In this document: one piece after another, positions 44,533-52,290 of the stretch
Numbering within the stretch: position 1 is the stretch's first letter
How the letters are laid out: each line of letters starts with the position of its first letter
Translations under genes and position numbers: made by a program
From: Bog-473 sp963754445
GTDB taxonomy: Bacteria; Actinomycetota; Acidimicrobiia; Acidimicrobiales; RAAP-2
DNA: 64,000 nucleotides
Assembly (NCBI GenBank): GCA_963754445.1
Contig: CAVWFT010000002.1
Location: forward strand, 248,001 to 312,000
Direction of reading: 5' to 3'
The notes under the pieces: generated by a model
Databases searched by the model: none
Told to the model about the DNA's origin: nothing
What the model saw: only the letters and a program-made list of their open reading frames with translations

Positions 44533-46059
44533 TCAGCCGGAGGAGCCCAGTCCGAGCAGCCCGAGCAGCGAGGGCTGAGTCGTCGTTGTCGTCGTGGGCG
44601 CCGACGTGGGCGCCCCCGGCGACCTGCTCTGCGTGCTCGGCTCCGGTGGCGATCCGGCACCGGAGGCGGGCGCTGCCGGCGTCGTCACGGGCGCCGAGGG
44701 CGCCGGGCCGCTTGCGGCGCCCTCGCGAGGTCCACCTCCCCCACTCGTCTCCAACGGGACCGGGCCGGGAGAGGTCCCGTTGGCCGAAGTCCACTGGCCA
44801 CCCAGCACGGTGGCCGAACTGTTCGGGGAGGCGGAACCGGCGGCGCCGTAGCCGGTGACGGTGTCGTCGTAGAAGTTGACCGTGCTGTTCGCGTCGGCGT
44901 CGTAGACCGATTCGTGCACCGTGCCGGGCGGGCACACCAGGAGGGAGTTCGCCACTGTCACGTTGCCGTCGGTCACCTCGACACAGGCCACGTAGTCGCT
45001 CGCTCCGCAACGGAGCACGTCACCGTCGAAGGTGATGGGGCCGCGCGGAGCGCCGGAAGCGTCCGCCGCCTCCACCAGGATCGCGTCGCCGGCCAGCGGA
45101 GCATTCATGGTGCATCCGTTCACGCTGACATCGGACGTCCATGGGCCGCCGCTCCCCTCCCCCGCATTGGCGAAGAAGAGGCCGCCGACGTCACCGCCGA
45201 CGGTGCAGCCGTCGATGGTCACGTTCTGGACGCCCTCGTTCCATTGGTCCGCCTCCAGGTCGAACACGTCCAGCGCGACGTGGGCCAGATCGAGGCCCGA
45301 CAGTGCGGCGTCGGTCACGTCAGAGAGCGTCACACCCTGGCGGCCCGCGCCGTCGATCCAAATGTTGTGGACGATGATGTCCTCGCTCGGGCGCACGATG
45401 GTCGATGACGCGTCACCCGAGGCGCGCAACGGATTCAGGGAAAGGCCGTCGCCATAGACGTGGGCGACGAGGACGTTGGCGACGACCATGCCAACCACGC
45501 CGTCCGAACGGATGCCGGCCCCGAACGCGCCCGACTCGTGGTAGCCGCCGGGGTTGACACCGGAGATCTCCATGTCCTCGACCGTGATCCCCGATCCACC
45601 GACGAACCAGAAGGCCGGATCCATGTCGTTCACGTTGGCCCCCGGCACGGGCACCGTGCGGTCCTGCCAGTCGCCGCCCCGGATGGTGACGTCTTGGAGT
45701 CCGACCAGGCGGAGCCCGCCATCGATCAGGTAGCAGCTGTGGGCCGGCGCCCGGACCACGGAGCCCTGGGGCAGCGCGTTCAACCAGGCCTGCATTCCGG
45801 CCGAGACGTCCTGCGAGCAGTTGTCGGCGAGCCAGAAGGGAGGGGCGACGCCGAGGGGCGAGGCCCCAATAGAGCCGGCAACGGCGGACGGCTCGGCCCG
45901 GCCCGAGGGTGACTGTTGCGACGGGAGGGTCGCCGCCGACGCGGCAGCAGTCGCAAACGACGACGAACGCGCCGTCACGGTGCCCACGCCTCCTGTGGCC
46001 GTCACGGCGAAGACGACCAGGACGAAGCTCAGACCTCTCCGGTTTCGGCCCGGAATCAC
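44533..46059 (-). CDS. Secreted right-handed beta-helix protein
   Basis: About 508 residues from GTG 46059, which gives a signal peptide (RNRRGLSFVLVVFAVTATGG). A GTG at 46155 gives a longer form whose N-terminus is not signal-like. The middle (about residues 80-420) is a repeated strand pattern of the parallel beta-helix/pectate-lyase fold: VTIRGGDWQDRTVPV, ITVEDMEISGVNPGGYHESG, GMVVANVLVAHVYGDGLS, IIVHNIWIDGAGRQGVTLSD, NVTIDGCTVGGDVGGLFFA. Several Cys lie in the helix. The C-terminus is a Pro/Thr/Ser-rich tail with TTTTTTQ and LLGLLGLGSSG. Such proteins bind or cleave polysaccharides, but no catalytic residues can be assigned. Confidence 0.75.
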   Translation of the reverse strand: MIPGRNRRGLSFVLVVFAVTATGGVGTVTARSSSFATAAASAATLPSQQSPSGRAEPSAVAGSIGASPLGVAPPFWLADNCSQDVSAGMQAWLNALPQGSVVRAPAHSCYLIDGGLRLVGLQDVTIRGGDWQDRTVPVPGANVNDMDPAFWFVGGSGITVEDMEISGVNPGGYHESGAFGAGIRSDGVVGMVVANVLVAHVYGDGLSLNPLRASGDASSTIVRPSEDIIVHNIWIDGAGRQGVTLSDVTDAALSGLDLAHVALDVFDLEADQWNEGVQNVTIDGCTVGGDVGGLFFANAGEGSGGPWTSDVSVNGCTMNAPLAGDAILVEAADASGAPRGPITFDGDVLRCGASDYVACVEVTDGNVTVANSLLVCPPGTVHESVYDADANSTVNFYDDTVTGYGAAGSASPNSSATVLGGQWTSANGTSPGPVPLETSGGGGPREGAASGPAPSAPVTTPAAPASGAGSPPEPSTQSRSPGAPTSAPTTTTTTQPSLLGLLGLGSSG

Positions 46060-46192
46060 TGGGTGCTTCGGTACCCCTCGACCCGGCGATGCAAACGCGG
46101 AACACAACGCCCGCACAACACCGTCACCCGCAATCTGGTGCGGGGCGAGGCGCACCGGCTGTGTCGCCGGAACGTCTGCTACCGGCCCCCCC

Positions 46193-46804
46193 TCACGAGA
46201 GCCGGAGCGTCCGCGTCCAGATCTGCATCAGCACCGAGGCAGGTTGTTCTATCGGCACGTCGCTCCGGGCCCAATACACATCGAGCAGGTAGCGATCGGT
46301 CAGGACGGACAGCGCCCGCACCGTCTCGACCGGGTGTTCCACATCGACCTGCCCGGCATCGGTCAGCGCGAGCACGTGGCGTTCGATCGGACCCACCAGC
46401 TCGCTGAGCGTGAGGCCCCACTGCTGGCGCAGGTCCGGGTCGGAGCCCGTGGCCTCGGAGAAGGCCTGCATCAGGCGCCCGTGGTCGCGGTAGACACCGG
46501 CGAAGTGCAGGAGCGACGCGTACAGCTGTTCCTCCGGCTGGTCCGAGCTCACCCACTGTTGCGACGCCTCGCGCAGTTCAGCCAACAACCCGTGCATCAG
46601 GCGGGTCATCACACTTTCGAGGTCAGGAAAGTAGCGGTAGAAGGCGGTCCGGCCCAGCCCGGCCGTGGCCATGACCTCCTCGACGCCGATGTCCCGGAAC
46701 GACCGCGTTTCGAGGAGCGTTTGGGCCGCCTCGAGGATGGCGCGCTCGGTGGTGGCACGCCGGTGCTGCGCCGCCGTGCGCACCTGGGTGCGGCCGGGCG
46801 TCAC
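46193..46804 (-). CDS. TetR family regulator (of the M24 operon)
   Basis: A 203-residue protein. The helix-turn-helix is RAILEAAQTLLETRSFRDIG then VMATAGLGRTAFYRYFPDLE. The C-terminal ligand-binding region is helical and ends in a segment with RYLLDVYWARSDVP, seen in a TetR subfamily. The GTG start overlaps the stop of the upstream M24 gene by 4 bp, so the two genes form an operon. Feedback regulation through the inverted-repeat cluster upstream of the M24 gene is likely. Confidence 0.9.
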   Translation of the reverse strand: MTPGRTQVRTAAQHRRATTERAILEAAQTLLETRSFRDIGVEEVMATAGLGRTAFYRYFPDLESVMTRLMHGLLAELREASQQWVSSDQPEEQLYASLLHFAGVYRDHGRLMQAFSEATGSDPDLRQQWGLTLSELVGPIERHVLALTDAGQVDVEHPVETVRALSVLTDRYLLDVYWARSDVPIEQPASVLMQIWTRTLRLS

Positions 46805-47712
46805 GTCTGACCGTTTGCCTCGACGTGATAGCCGGCGGCGGCCCACCGTTGGGTGTGCGGCAGATGGTCGTCGAGAAAGAACGCATCGTCGTCGGTGACG
46901 ACGAGCACTTCTTCGAACTTGACCCCCACACCGTCGCGCCCGATGTGCGCCTCGACGGCCCAGAGCCCGGGTGTCGCCGGCGTGTCGGCAAAGACGCTGT
47001 CGTTCCACACCGGGTAGCCGGTCCCCTCCTCGAGGGCACGCAGATTGGCCGCCAGCAACCCCTCGGCGGCGGCGGTCCCGAAGCCGGGCATGGGTGAGGG
47101 ACGGTCGGGCTCGGGCTCGAGGGGGAAGACCAGGTGCGCCAGCGCCCGATCCGGGTAGTGCTGGTGGCAGTTGTCCCAACCACGGCGCTCGAGGATCCCG
47201 TCGAGCGTGCGGTACAACGTGGCCATCGACTCGCCGGCACGGACACCGTTGAGCAGGAAGGGGCGGATCAAGGCCAACCCGGCATCGAGTTCGTCGAAGA
47301 CGACGTTCGGCCCGATGGTGCACGAATACCCGACGTCCGCCGTCGTGCCCTCGAGCGCCGGTGCGACGTCGAGGATCAAGGCCATGCCGTAGGAGAGCGG
47401 GATGTCCGTCGGGAAGAAGTCGGTTTCGGGACCGACCCCGGTCGCCGCCATGCGCCTGGCCCGCGTGATGTCGTACGACCACTCGGCGCCCAGCAACGTC
47501 CGCCGACCGAACCAGGCGAAGGGCTCGTGGAAGACCTGGGTGACACCGTGCTCCCCCTGGGCCCGCGAGAGGAGGTCGACCACATCTCGTTCGGTCATCC
47601 CGATCTCGAGCTGCGCTTCGACGTCGAGCGCGATGTCGTAGCCGAGTCGTTGAATCTGGCGGAAGCGGTCCAGGTCCGCGGCGGAATAGGGGAAGAGGGT
47701 GTTGCGAGACAC
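46801..47712 (-). CDS. M24 family metallopeptidase-like protein
   Basis: A 303-residue pita-bread-fold protein of the aminopeptidase P/creatinase/methionine aminopeptidase superfamily. GTG 47712 (SRNTLFPYSAADLDRF) was chosen over a longer frame because the upstream part is promoter-like. Metal-site segments: ALILDVAPALEGTTADVGYS (two Asp), IGRDGVGVKFEEVLVVTDD (with Glu), and WAVEAHIG. Histidine and glutamate ligands can be placed only partly, so activity may be prolidase-like or a C-N hydrolase of the creatinase type. It is the first gene of an operon with TetR. Confidence 0.75.
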   Translation of the reverse strand: MSRNTLFPYSAADLDRFRQIQRLGYDIALDVEAQLEIGMTERDVVDLLSRAQGEHGVTQVFHEPFAWFGRRTLLGAEWSYDITRARRMAATGVGPETDFFPTDIPLSYGMALILDVAPALEGTTADVGYSCTIGPNVVFDELDAGLALIRPFLLNGVRAGESMATLYRTLDGILERRGWDNCHQHYPDRALAHLVFPLEPEPDRPSPMPGFGTAAAEGLLAANLRALEEGTGYPVWNDSVFADTPATPGLWAVEAHIGRDGVGVKFEEVLVVTDDDAFFLDDHLPHTQRWAAAGYHVEANGQT

Positions 47713-47766
47713 GGATGAGTCCTCGATCGGAGAAAGGGGGCGATACGGCCGGCCTCTACCCACAGG

Positions 47767-47795
47767 GGGTGACACGGCGTCACCCATGGTGTCAC
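47767..47795. promoter_or_regulatory. Nested inverted repeats, candidate TetR operator
   Basis: GGGTGAC (47767-47773) is mirrored by GTCACCC (47779-47785) with a 5-bp spacer. An overlapping pair, GTGACAC at 47769 and GTGTCAC at 47789, makes a second inverted repeat. The cluster lies about 55-80 bp upstream of the M24-TetR operon start, on its promoter side, and about 60 bp beyond the DUF302 gene 3' end. Confidence 0.6.
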
Positions 47796-47853
47796 ACGTC
47801 TTGGCGCGAAGCAAAGCAGGGCAGGTGCCATTTCTCCTGGTCCAGGGGCTGCG

Positions 47854-48252
47854 TCACGGCGCCACCAGGGCCTCGGCCAGCCCGGCGACTCCCGACAACG
47901 GCCGAGCCAGCTCCTCGCTGAGGCCGTAGCGGCTGGCCAGCACCGCTGGGTCGATGTAGCTGACCTGGCAACCCCGCGCTCCGTCGTCCCAGATCAGGAG
48001 CCTGAGCGGCAGGTCGAGCGCGGCCAGTGGTACGGCGTCCATGACCGGCGTCCCCCCGGCCGGGTTCCCGAAGAGCACCAGCACGGTCTCTCGCAGGTCG
48101 AGGCCGGCCTGACGGGCCGCCGCTCGCTGATCGATGACCGCGAACACCGTCATCCCCTTGGAATCGAGCAGCTCACGCAAGCGGGTCACGGTGTCGGCGA
48201 CCGAGCGTGGGCTCGATCTGGTGATCGCACCGCCGTCCGGGCTCGGTGCCAT
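47854..48252 (-). CDS. DUF302 domain protein
   Basis: A 132-residue protein. The start is ATG 48252. DUF302 features are visible: SVADTVTRLRELLDSKGMTV, FAVIDQRAAARQAGLDLRET, LVLFGNPAGGTPVMDAVPLA and PLRLLIWDDGARGCQVSY. The fold is a small alpha/beta domain, often encoded near redox, heavy-metal or stress genes, with no proven activity. It is 14 bp downstream of a 62-residue CxxC protein gene, likely the same transcript. Confidence 0.88.
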   Translation of the reverse strand: MAPSPDGGAITRSSPRSVADTVTRLRELLDSKGMTVFAVIDQRAAARQAGLDLRETVLVLFGNPAGGTPVMDAVPLAALDLPLRLLIWDDGARGCQVSYIDPAVLASRYGLSEELARPLSGVAGLAEALVAP

Positions 48253-48266
48253 CCTCGAGGCCTGCC

Positions 48267-48455
48267 CTACGAGGCGGCGAGACGAGGGGCCCGCCCGGCG
48301 TGGTTGTCCCGGAGGCGCTCGGCCGTCTCCCGGTCACGCAGCGGCATCCCGATCCCGATTGGGAGCTCCGAGTGCGTGTCATTGCGGCATTGGGCACAGT
48401 CGACGACCCACGAGTGATCTGCACGCTGAGTGATCCTCGGTTGATGGTTCTGCAC
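48267..48455 (-). CDS. Small CxxC protein, unknown
   Basis: A 62-residue ORF from GTG 48455, preceded by AGGAG at about 8 bp. The core WVVDCAQCRNDTHSELPIGI followed by GMPLRDRETAERLRDNHAG looks like a compact protein with one CxxC knuckle (zinc or disulphide) and a C-terminal helix. It is too short for most gene callers if started at an upstream site. It is located immediately before the DUF302 gene on the same strand. No family name is known to me. Confidence 0.55.
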   Translation of the reverse strand: MQNHQPRITQRADHSWVVDCAQCRNDTHSELPIGIGMPLRDRETAERLRDNHAGRAPRLAAS

Positions 48456-48633
48456 TGTCGTGTCTCCTGCCGCGACCCCCCCGGCGGCGCTCACGATATC
48501 CACTGGCCCCCCAGGCGGGAAAGTCGTTCTCGTGACCTGGGAATCTCGCCGCACCGGCGCTCCGACCGTGGCGAAACGGGCATTGACACCTTCCCCGTGT
48601 TATTTCACCTGAACTGCAATTAAGACTCCCGGA

Positions 48634-48861
48634 TCAGGAAAGTTGCGCGTCGGCGGGACGCAGGGCGATGTAGACGATGGCGCCGATCACCGGGATGAAG
48701 AGGATGACGACGGTCCACAGCGCCTTCACCCCGCCGTGGTGGTCGCGACGGCGAAAGTTGTCCACGAAGCACCAGAGGATGAAGAAGACAACCAGGAACA
48801 CCGCCGCGAATTCCAGGAACGTCCAGAGCAGATTCAGGAGCGGCCAGCTGTAGGCGAGCAT
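48634..48861 (-). CDS. PLDc_N-type small membrane protein without SHOCT
   Basis: A 75-residue protein with ATG 48861 after GGAGGT. It has the same plan as the PLDc_N/SHOCT proteins: MLAYSWPLLNLLWTFLEFAA, a membrane helix, a short charged turn with RRRDHHGGVKALW, then a second helix TVVILFIPVIGAIVYIAL ending at ALRPADA. It lacks the coiled-coil and SHOCT tail. It is a third member of this paralogous set in 16 kb. Confidence 0.85.
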   Translation of the reverse strand: MLAYSWPLLNLLWTFLEFAAVFLVVFFILWCFVDNFRRRDHHGGVKALWTVVILFIPVIGAIVYIALRPADAQLS

Positions 48862-48943
48862 CGGTGCACCTCCGTGCGGTCCGGCTGGCTCCGGAAGGTA
48901 GCCGTCACCACCGGCATTTCGGTGGATGGACCCGGCTCGGAGC

Positions 48944-49609
48944 TCAGCTGTTCGAGACGAGTCCGAAGATGCTCGTCCCCATGAGGTACAACCCGAGGGT
49001 CAGCGAGAGCACGACGACGGCCTGATCTCGGTGCTGGTTGATCCACTCGAGGAGGGCTCCCAACCTCGCCTTGACGGTGTCGGGCCGCACGACCGCATAG
49101 ATCTCCATGGCCAGGTAGCTGGCCGTGCTCCAGAGGCAGAAGCCGAACACGGCCACGTACTCGAGCGCGTTGTTCAACTGGAGCTGGGTCACCGTGGCCA
49201 CGCCGGCGGTCACCAACACCCAGGGCTGCACGACGAAGGCCACACCGGCCGCCGCGAGCGGATTCACCCGGTCGACGTGCGCCATCCATTTCGGCTGTCT
49301 GGCCGCCACCGCGACGGTGCTCGGCCGCCAGCGATCCCGGCGCCGGTAGGCGACGACGACGAGCACGACGCCACAGGTCAGCTTCAGGGCGAGGGCGACC
49401 GTCGAGGGTGAACTGTGCGCGATCAGGGGCTGTCCCCCCGTCACGGCGACTGTCAACGCCACGATGACCACCAGGGTCAGCATCCACCCGACGACGAATC
49501 CGGCTCCCTTCACGACACCGCGCTCAGCGGCCAGCAGAACGATCAGCGCAGTGACGGGAATGGGCTCGAGGTTGATGACGAGCCCGAGGAGAAAGAGATC
49601 AAGCAGCAT
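48944..49609 (-). CDS. GAP family (LysE-like) membrane protein
   Basis: A 221-residue membrane protein of the GAP/Sap family (related to mycobacterial lipid-export helpers). ATG at 49609 (MLLDLFLLGLVINLEPIPVT). There are six hydrophobic helices, with LEPIPVTALIVLLAAERGVV matching the entry segment of LysE-like transporters, then GWMLTLVVIVALTVAVTGG, ALALKLTCGVVLVVVAYRRR, NPLAAAGVAFVVQPWVLVTA and QAVVVLSLTLGLYLMGTSIF. Its 5' end overlaps the 3' end of the NmrA gene by 11 bp. A transport or lipid-export role is inferred from family only. Confidence 0.8.
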   Translation of the reverse strand: MLLDLFLLGLVINLEPIPVTALIVLLAAERGVVKGAGFVVGWMLTLVVIVALTVAVTGGQPLIAHSSPSTVALALKLTCGVVLVVVAYRRRDRWRPSTVAVAARQPKWMAHVDRVNPLAAAGVAFVVQPWVLVTAGVATVTQLQLNNALEYVAVFGFCLWSTASYLAMEIYAVVRPDTVKARLGALLEWINQHRDQAVVVLSLTLGLYLMGTSIFGLVSNS

Positions 49610-50471
49610 GCGTGGACGACGGGTCGGCCAGGCACCTCCGAACGTATTCGGGAAAACTGGTCGGCCGCCGTCCGAGCAACCATGTCAAGACGTTTGCATT
49701 CCCAGCCAGGCCATAGCGCTCGTAGTGGTCGAGGAGGCGGATCACCGCATCGGCCCGGTAGTCCTCGAATTCGGTGGCACCCGGGCCGGCATCGGTCCCG
49801 ACGGACATCTCCCACTTCTCCGCCCGCACCGGCCTTCCCGACTCGGCCTCGATGACCGCGGCACGTTCGAGATTCGAACGCAGGTCACCACCACAGAGCT
49901 CATAGGTGGCGAAAGCGTGTGAAGACGGTTTGCCGACGACCTGTCCGACGATCGTGGCGACGTTCTCGAGATCGACGTGTGCGACCTTGCAGTCGACGGC
50001 AAAGGGTTGGGTCAGCACGCCTGTCTTCATGGCTTCGATCACATCGACGTTCTGCATGTAGTACGAGGGTTGGAGGATGGTGTAGGGCAAGCGCGACATC
50101 AAGACGTGCCGTTCCACCTCGAGCTTGGCCGTGTGGTTCGGGAGACGCGGCAGCTGGGGATGGGCCACCGAGAACAACACGAAGTGCTCCACGTCGGCCC
50201 GCCGGGCTTCGGACACCGCCGTGTGACCGATGTCGTCCTCGCGCGGGTGCAAGGTGGGGCCGATGTAGACAACGGTGCGCACGCCCGTCATGGCCGCCCG
50301 CACCTGGGACTGGTCAGAAAGGTCGCCCACCACCGCCGTGACGCCAGGCAATCCTTCAAGGTTCTTCACGTCCGGCGACAGGTCGAGAGCGCGCACCTCA
50401 CGGCCCGCCCCGACCAGCTCGCGCACGACGGCGCGGCCCGTCAGCCCACTCGCCGCGGTCACGAGGATCAT
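49599..50471 (-). CDS. NmrA-like NAD(P)-binding protein
   Basis: A 290-residue atypical SDR. The glycine-rich motif TAASGLTGRAVVRELV lies at the N-terminus, and VVYIGPTLHPRED, HFVLFSVAHPQLP and LPYTILQPSYYMQNVDVIEA are typical of NmrA/NAD(P)H-azoreductase-like relatives. The usual active-site Tyr-Lys pair is absent, as in the family. The ATG overlaps the SDR stop by 4 bp (ATGA). It could sense or reduce a quinone-type or aromatic compound. Confidence 0.85.
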   Translation of the reverse strand: MILVTAASGLTGRAVVRELVGAGREVRALDLSPDVKNLEGLPGVTAVVGDLSDQSQVRAAMTGVRTVVYIGPTLHPREDDIGHTAVSEARRADVEHFVLFSVAHPQLPRLPNHTAKLEVERHVLMSRLPYTILQPSYYMQNVDVIEAMKTGVLTQPFAVDCKVAHVDLENVATIVGQVVGKPSSHAFATYELCGGDLRSNLERAAVIEAESGRPVRAEKWEMSVGTDAGPGATEFEDYRADAVIRLLDHYERYGLAGNANVLTWLLGRRPTSFPEYVRRCLADPSSTHAA

Positions 50472-51313
50472 GTCGTCGCCTCGATGGCCGCCTTCCGCGC
50501 CGGTCCCGACTCCACGGCCTGGCTCGCCTCCATTTGCACCGTCGGCTCCGCGCCCTGCGGCACCTCCACGGCCTCGCCGGGCACGTGCAGCGGCCCGTGG
50601 TAGTCGGGGTCGATTGTCTGCGGGGGACTGTCCACCAGGACGTGGGCCGCCCCGGACACGATGGCAAAGGCAATGGCTCGAGCCACGAGCTCGGGCGAGT
50701 CCTTGGCCATCGCCTGGGCCCGCTCGGACATCCGACCGGCCCGCAGGACGCTGTGGAATTCCGTGTCGGTGAGCGTGGGATACACCACCGACACCGTGAC
50801 GCCCTTGTCGGCCAGCTCCACCCGTGCCACCTCCGAGAGCATGTTGAGCGCCGCCTTGGTGGCCGTGTAGCCACCCATCTCGGCGATGGCGTGCAGGGTG
50901 GCGGCCGAGCTCACGTTGACCACCGTGCCCCGGGCGGCCACGAGAGCGGGCAGGGCGCTCTGGGTGGCGACGAGCGGCGCCACGACGTTGAGCTCGAACA
51001 CGGCGCGCAGGTCGATGGGGTCCAGCTGGAGGAGCGGCACGTGCAAACCCTGACCGGCGTTGTTCACCAGGACGTCGACAGCACCGAAGGTGGCCAGCGT
51101 CTCGGTCACGAGTCGCCGCACCTGGGTGGGATTGGTCATGTCGGTGACCACCACCCGCACGCCGGGAAGCTCGGAGGCCAGCGCCTCGAGGCGATCCTTG
51201 CGCCGTGCCGCCAGGGTGACCTTGGCGCCGAGCCCGTAGAGGTGGCGGGCCGTGGCCGCGCCGATCCCCGAGGAGGCGCCGGTGACGATGCAGCTCTTGC
51301 CGTGGATCTCCAT
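50468..51313 (-). CDS. SDR family oxidoreductase
   Basis: A 281-residue classical SDR. The cofactor motif TGASSGIGAATARHLYG lies at residues 10-26, ARRKDR suggests NADP(H), and NNAG is followed by VNVSSAATL and YTATK. The C-terminal 40 residues (from about 240) are an acidic and Gly-poor extension beyond the usual SDR core. It overlaps the NmrA gene by 4 bp, so the two are coupled. Confidence 0.9.
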   Translation of the reverse strand: MEIHGKSCIVTGASSGIGAATARHLYGLGAKVTLAARRKDRLEALASELPGVRVVVTDMTNPTQVRRLVTETLATFGAVDVLVNNAGQGLHVPLLQLDPIDLRAVFELNVVAPLVATQSALPALVAARGTVVNVSSAATLHAIAEMGGYTATKAALNMLSEVARVELADKGVTVSVVYPTLTDTEFHSVLRAGRMSERAQAMAKDSPELVARAIAFAIVSGAAHVLVDSPPQTIDPDYHGPLHVPGEAVEVPQGAEPTVQMEASQAVESGPARKAAIEATT

Positions 51314-52005
51314 TTGACCGCCCAGAACCTACCGGCCCGAGCCCACCGGCGATCGGCGCTGCGCTCCGGGCGGGATACGGCTCGGAAACGACGTGGGTGG
51401 AATCACTGACAGCTGGACGATCGGCCGCCGGCAGGAGGAGCATCCTGTTCGACCACGAAACGACGCTTCCCTCTTCGGGTTCGTGCCGGATCTGAGAGCC
51501 GAGCGACATAACACCGGCGGCCGTCGTCCATTGAAAGGATCATGGCGGCGCTGCCCGCAGCGGGATAGGGCCATTGGTCACCCTCCGCGCCCCGTTGTGC
51601 GGGCTCCACCCGACCGATCCGTCCGCGTCGCCGTCCGTCAGCGACGTTGAAACCCCCGCTGCGGGACCAGGCACGCACGGGCACCGGGCAACACGGGAAA
51701 CGCAGGGAGTCGTGCCCTATTGGCACTGTCGGCGCAACCATCAGGCGCCTCGAGAAGACCCCGCGGCCGCGCCACCGGACCGACATCGTGCGGGGCGTGC
51801 GTGGCCGAGCAGAAGCGCCACGACACCGCTCCGTATCGGCTGGGCACTCGCGGTCGACGACGCCGAGCTCGACGACGACGGGGACCGCTTGTTGCGACTT
51901 GCCGTGTCCTGGCCCTCGTCCGCACCTGCGCGCGCGACGAACCGACCGTGGAAGGAGGATGAGCGGGCGGGGCCGTGGCCCCCCGGTCCGGCCCCGCCGC
52001 TCAAC

Positions 52006-52140
52006 CAGACGTACCTTGCCGGAGGAGGGGGTATCGATGCCGACCAGTTGGATGATCGTCATCACCTCGGCACTGCCCGATCCCTTGTCGATCAGAGTGT
52101 GCTCTCCCGGCAAAGCCGTCGTGTGATCGACATAGTGCAC
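52006..52140 (-). pseudogene. Possible remnant of an ABC-transporter ATPase (MacB-like)
   Basis: On the minus strand a segment reads GSGSAEVMTIIQLVGIDTPS followed by SGKVRLV. This resembles the Walker A and following strand of MacB-type ATPases, where the loop would read SGSGKSTLM. Here the Walker lysine is lost. Upstream codons (YVDHTTALPGEHTLIDK) could correspond to the N-terminal strands. Downstream the frame becomes Arg/Pro-rich and loses family character. This may be a decayed fragment or a coincidence in GC-rich DNA. Confidence 0.3.
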
Positions 52141-52195
52141 CGCGTGGCCTAGCGAGCGCTAGCCCTTGAGGCCAAACATTTTGTGAATCCATTGT

Positions 52196-52270
52196 TTTCA
52201 GCGACCGCTGAAACTCGTCACGCCACGCGGCACGGTGTGGTCGTCCGTCTTGTTTCACGAGCTTCTGAAA
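52196..52270. promoter_or_regulatory. Two 18-bp TTTCA-N8-TGAAA palindromes
   Basis: TTTCAGCGACCGCTGAAA occupies 52196-52213 (7-bp arms, 4-bp spacer) and TTTCACGAGCTTCTGAAA 52253-52270. They are the same length and architecture and 57 bp apart start to start. They lie in the AT-richer end of the gene-poor stretch, just 3' of the fucosidase gene. They look like regulator sites, but no divergent gene is present for them. Confidence 0.6.
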
Positions 52271-52290
52271 TCTGGGCCGGCGCGCCGGAA

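Larger units (their letters stand above)
51314..52290. other. About 980-bp gene-poor stretch
   Basis: Open frames here have poor codon patterns, and none has family features. The exceptions are a possible ABC-ATPase remnant (52006-52140, minus strand), which may be decayed, and a short GRIGWALAVDDAELDDDGDR-like segment on the plus strand near 51835. Near the right end are two 18-bp TTTCA-N8-TGAAA palindromes and a perfect 12-bp CCGGCGCGCCGG palindrome at 52277-52288. Confidence 0.6.

Noticed and set aside
52277..52288. 12-bp CCGGCGCGCCGG palindrome as a terminator of the fucosidase gene
   Set aside because: No T-tract follows on the minus strand and the arms are too short for confident termination.
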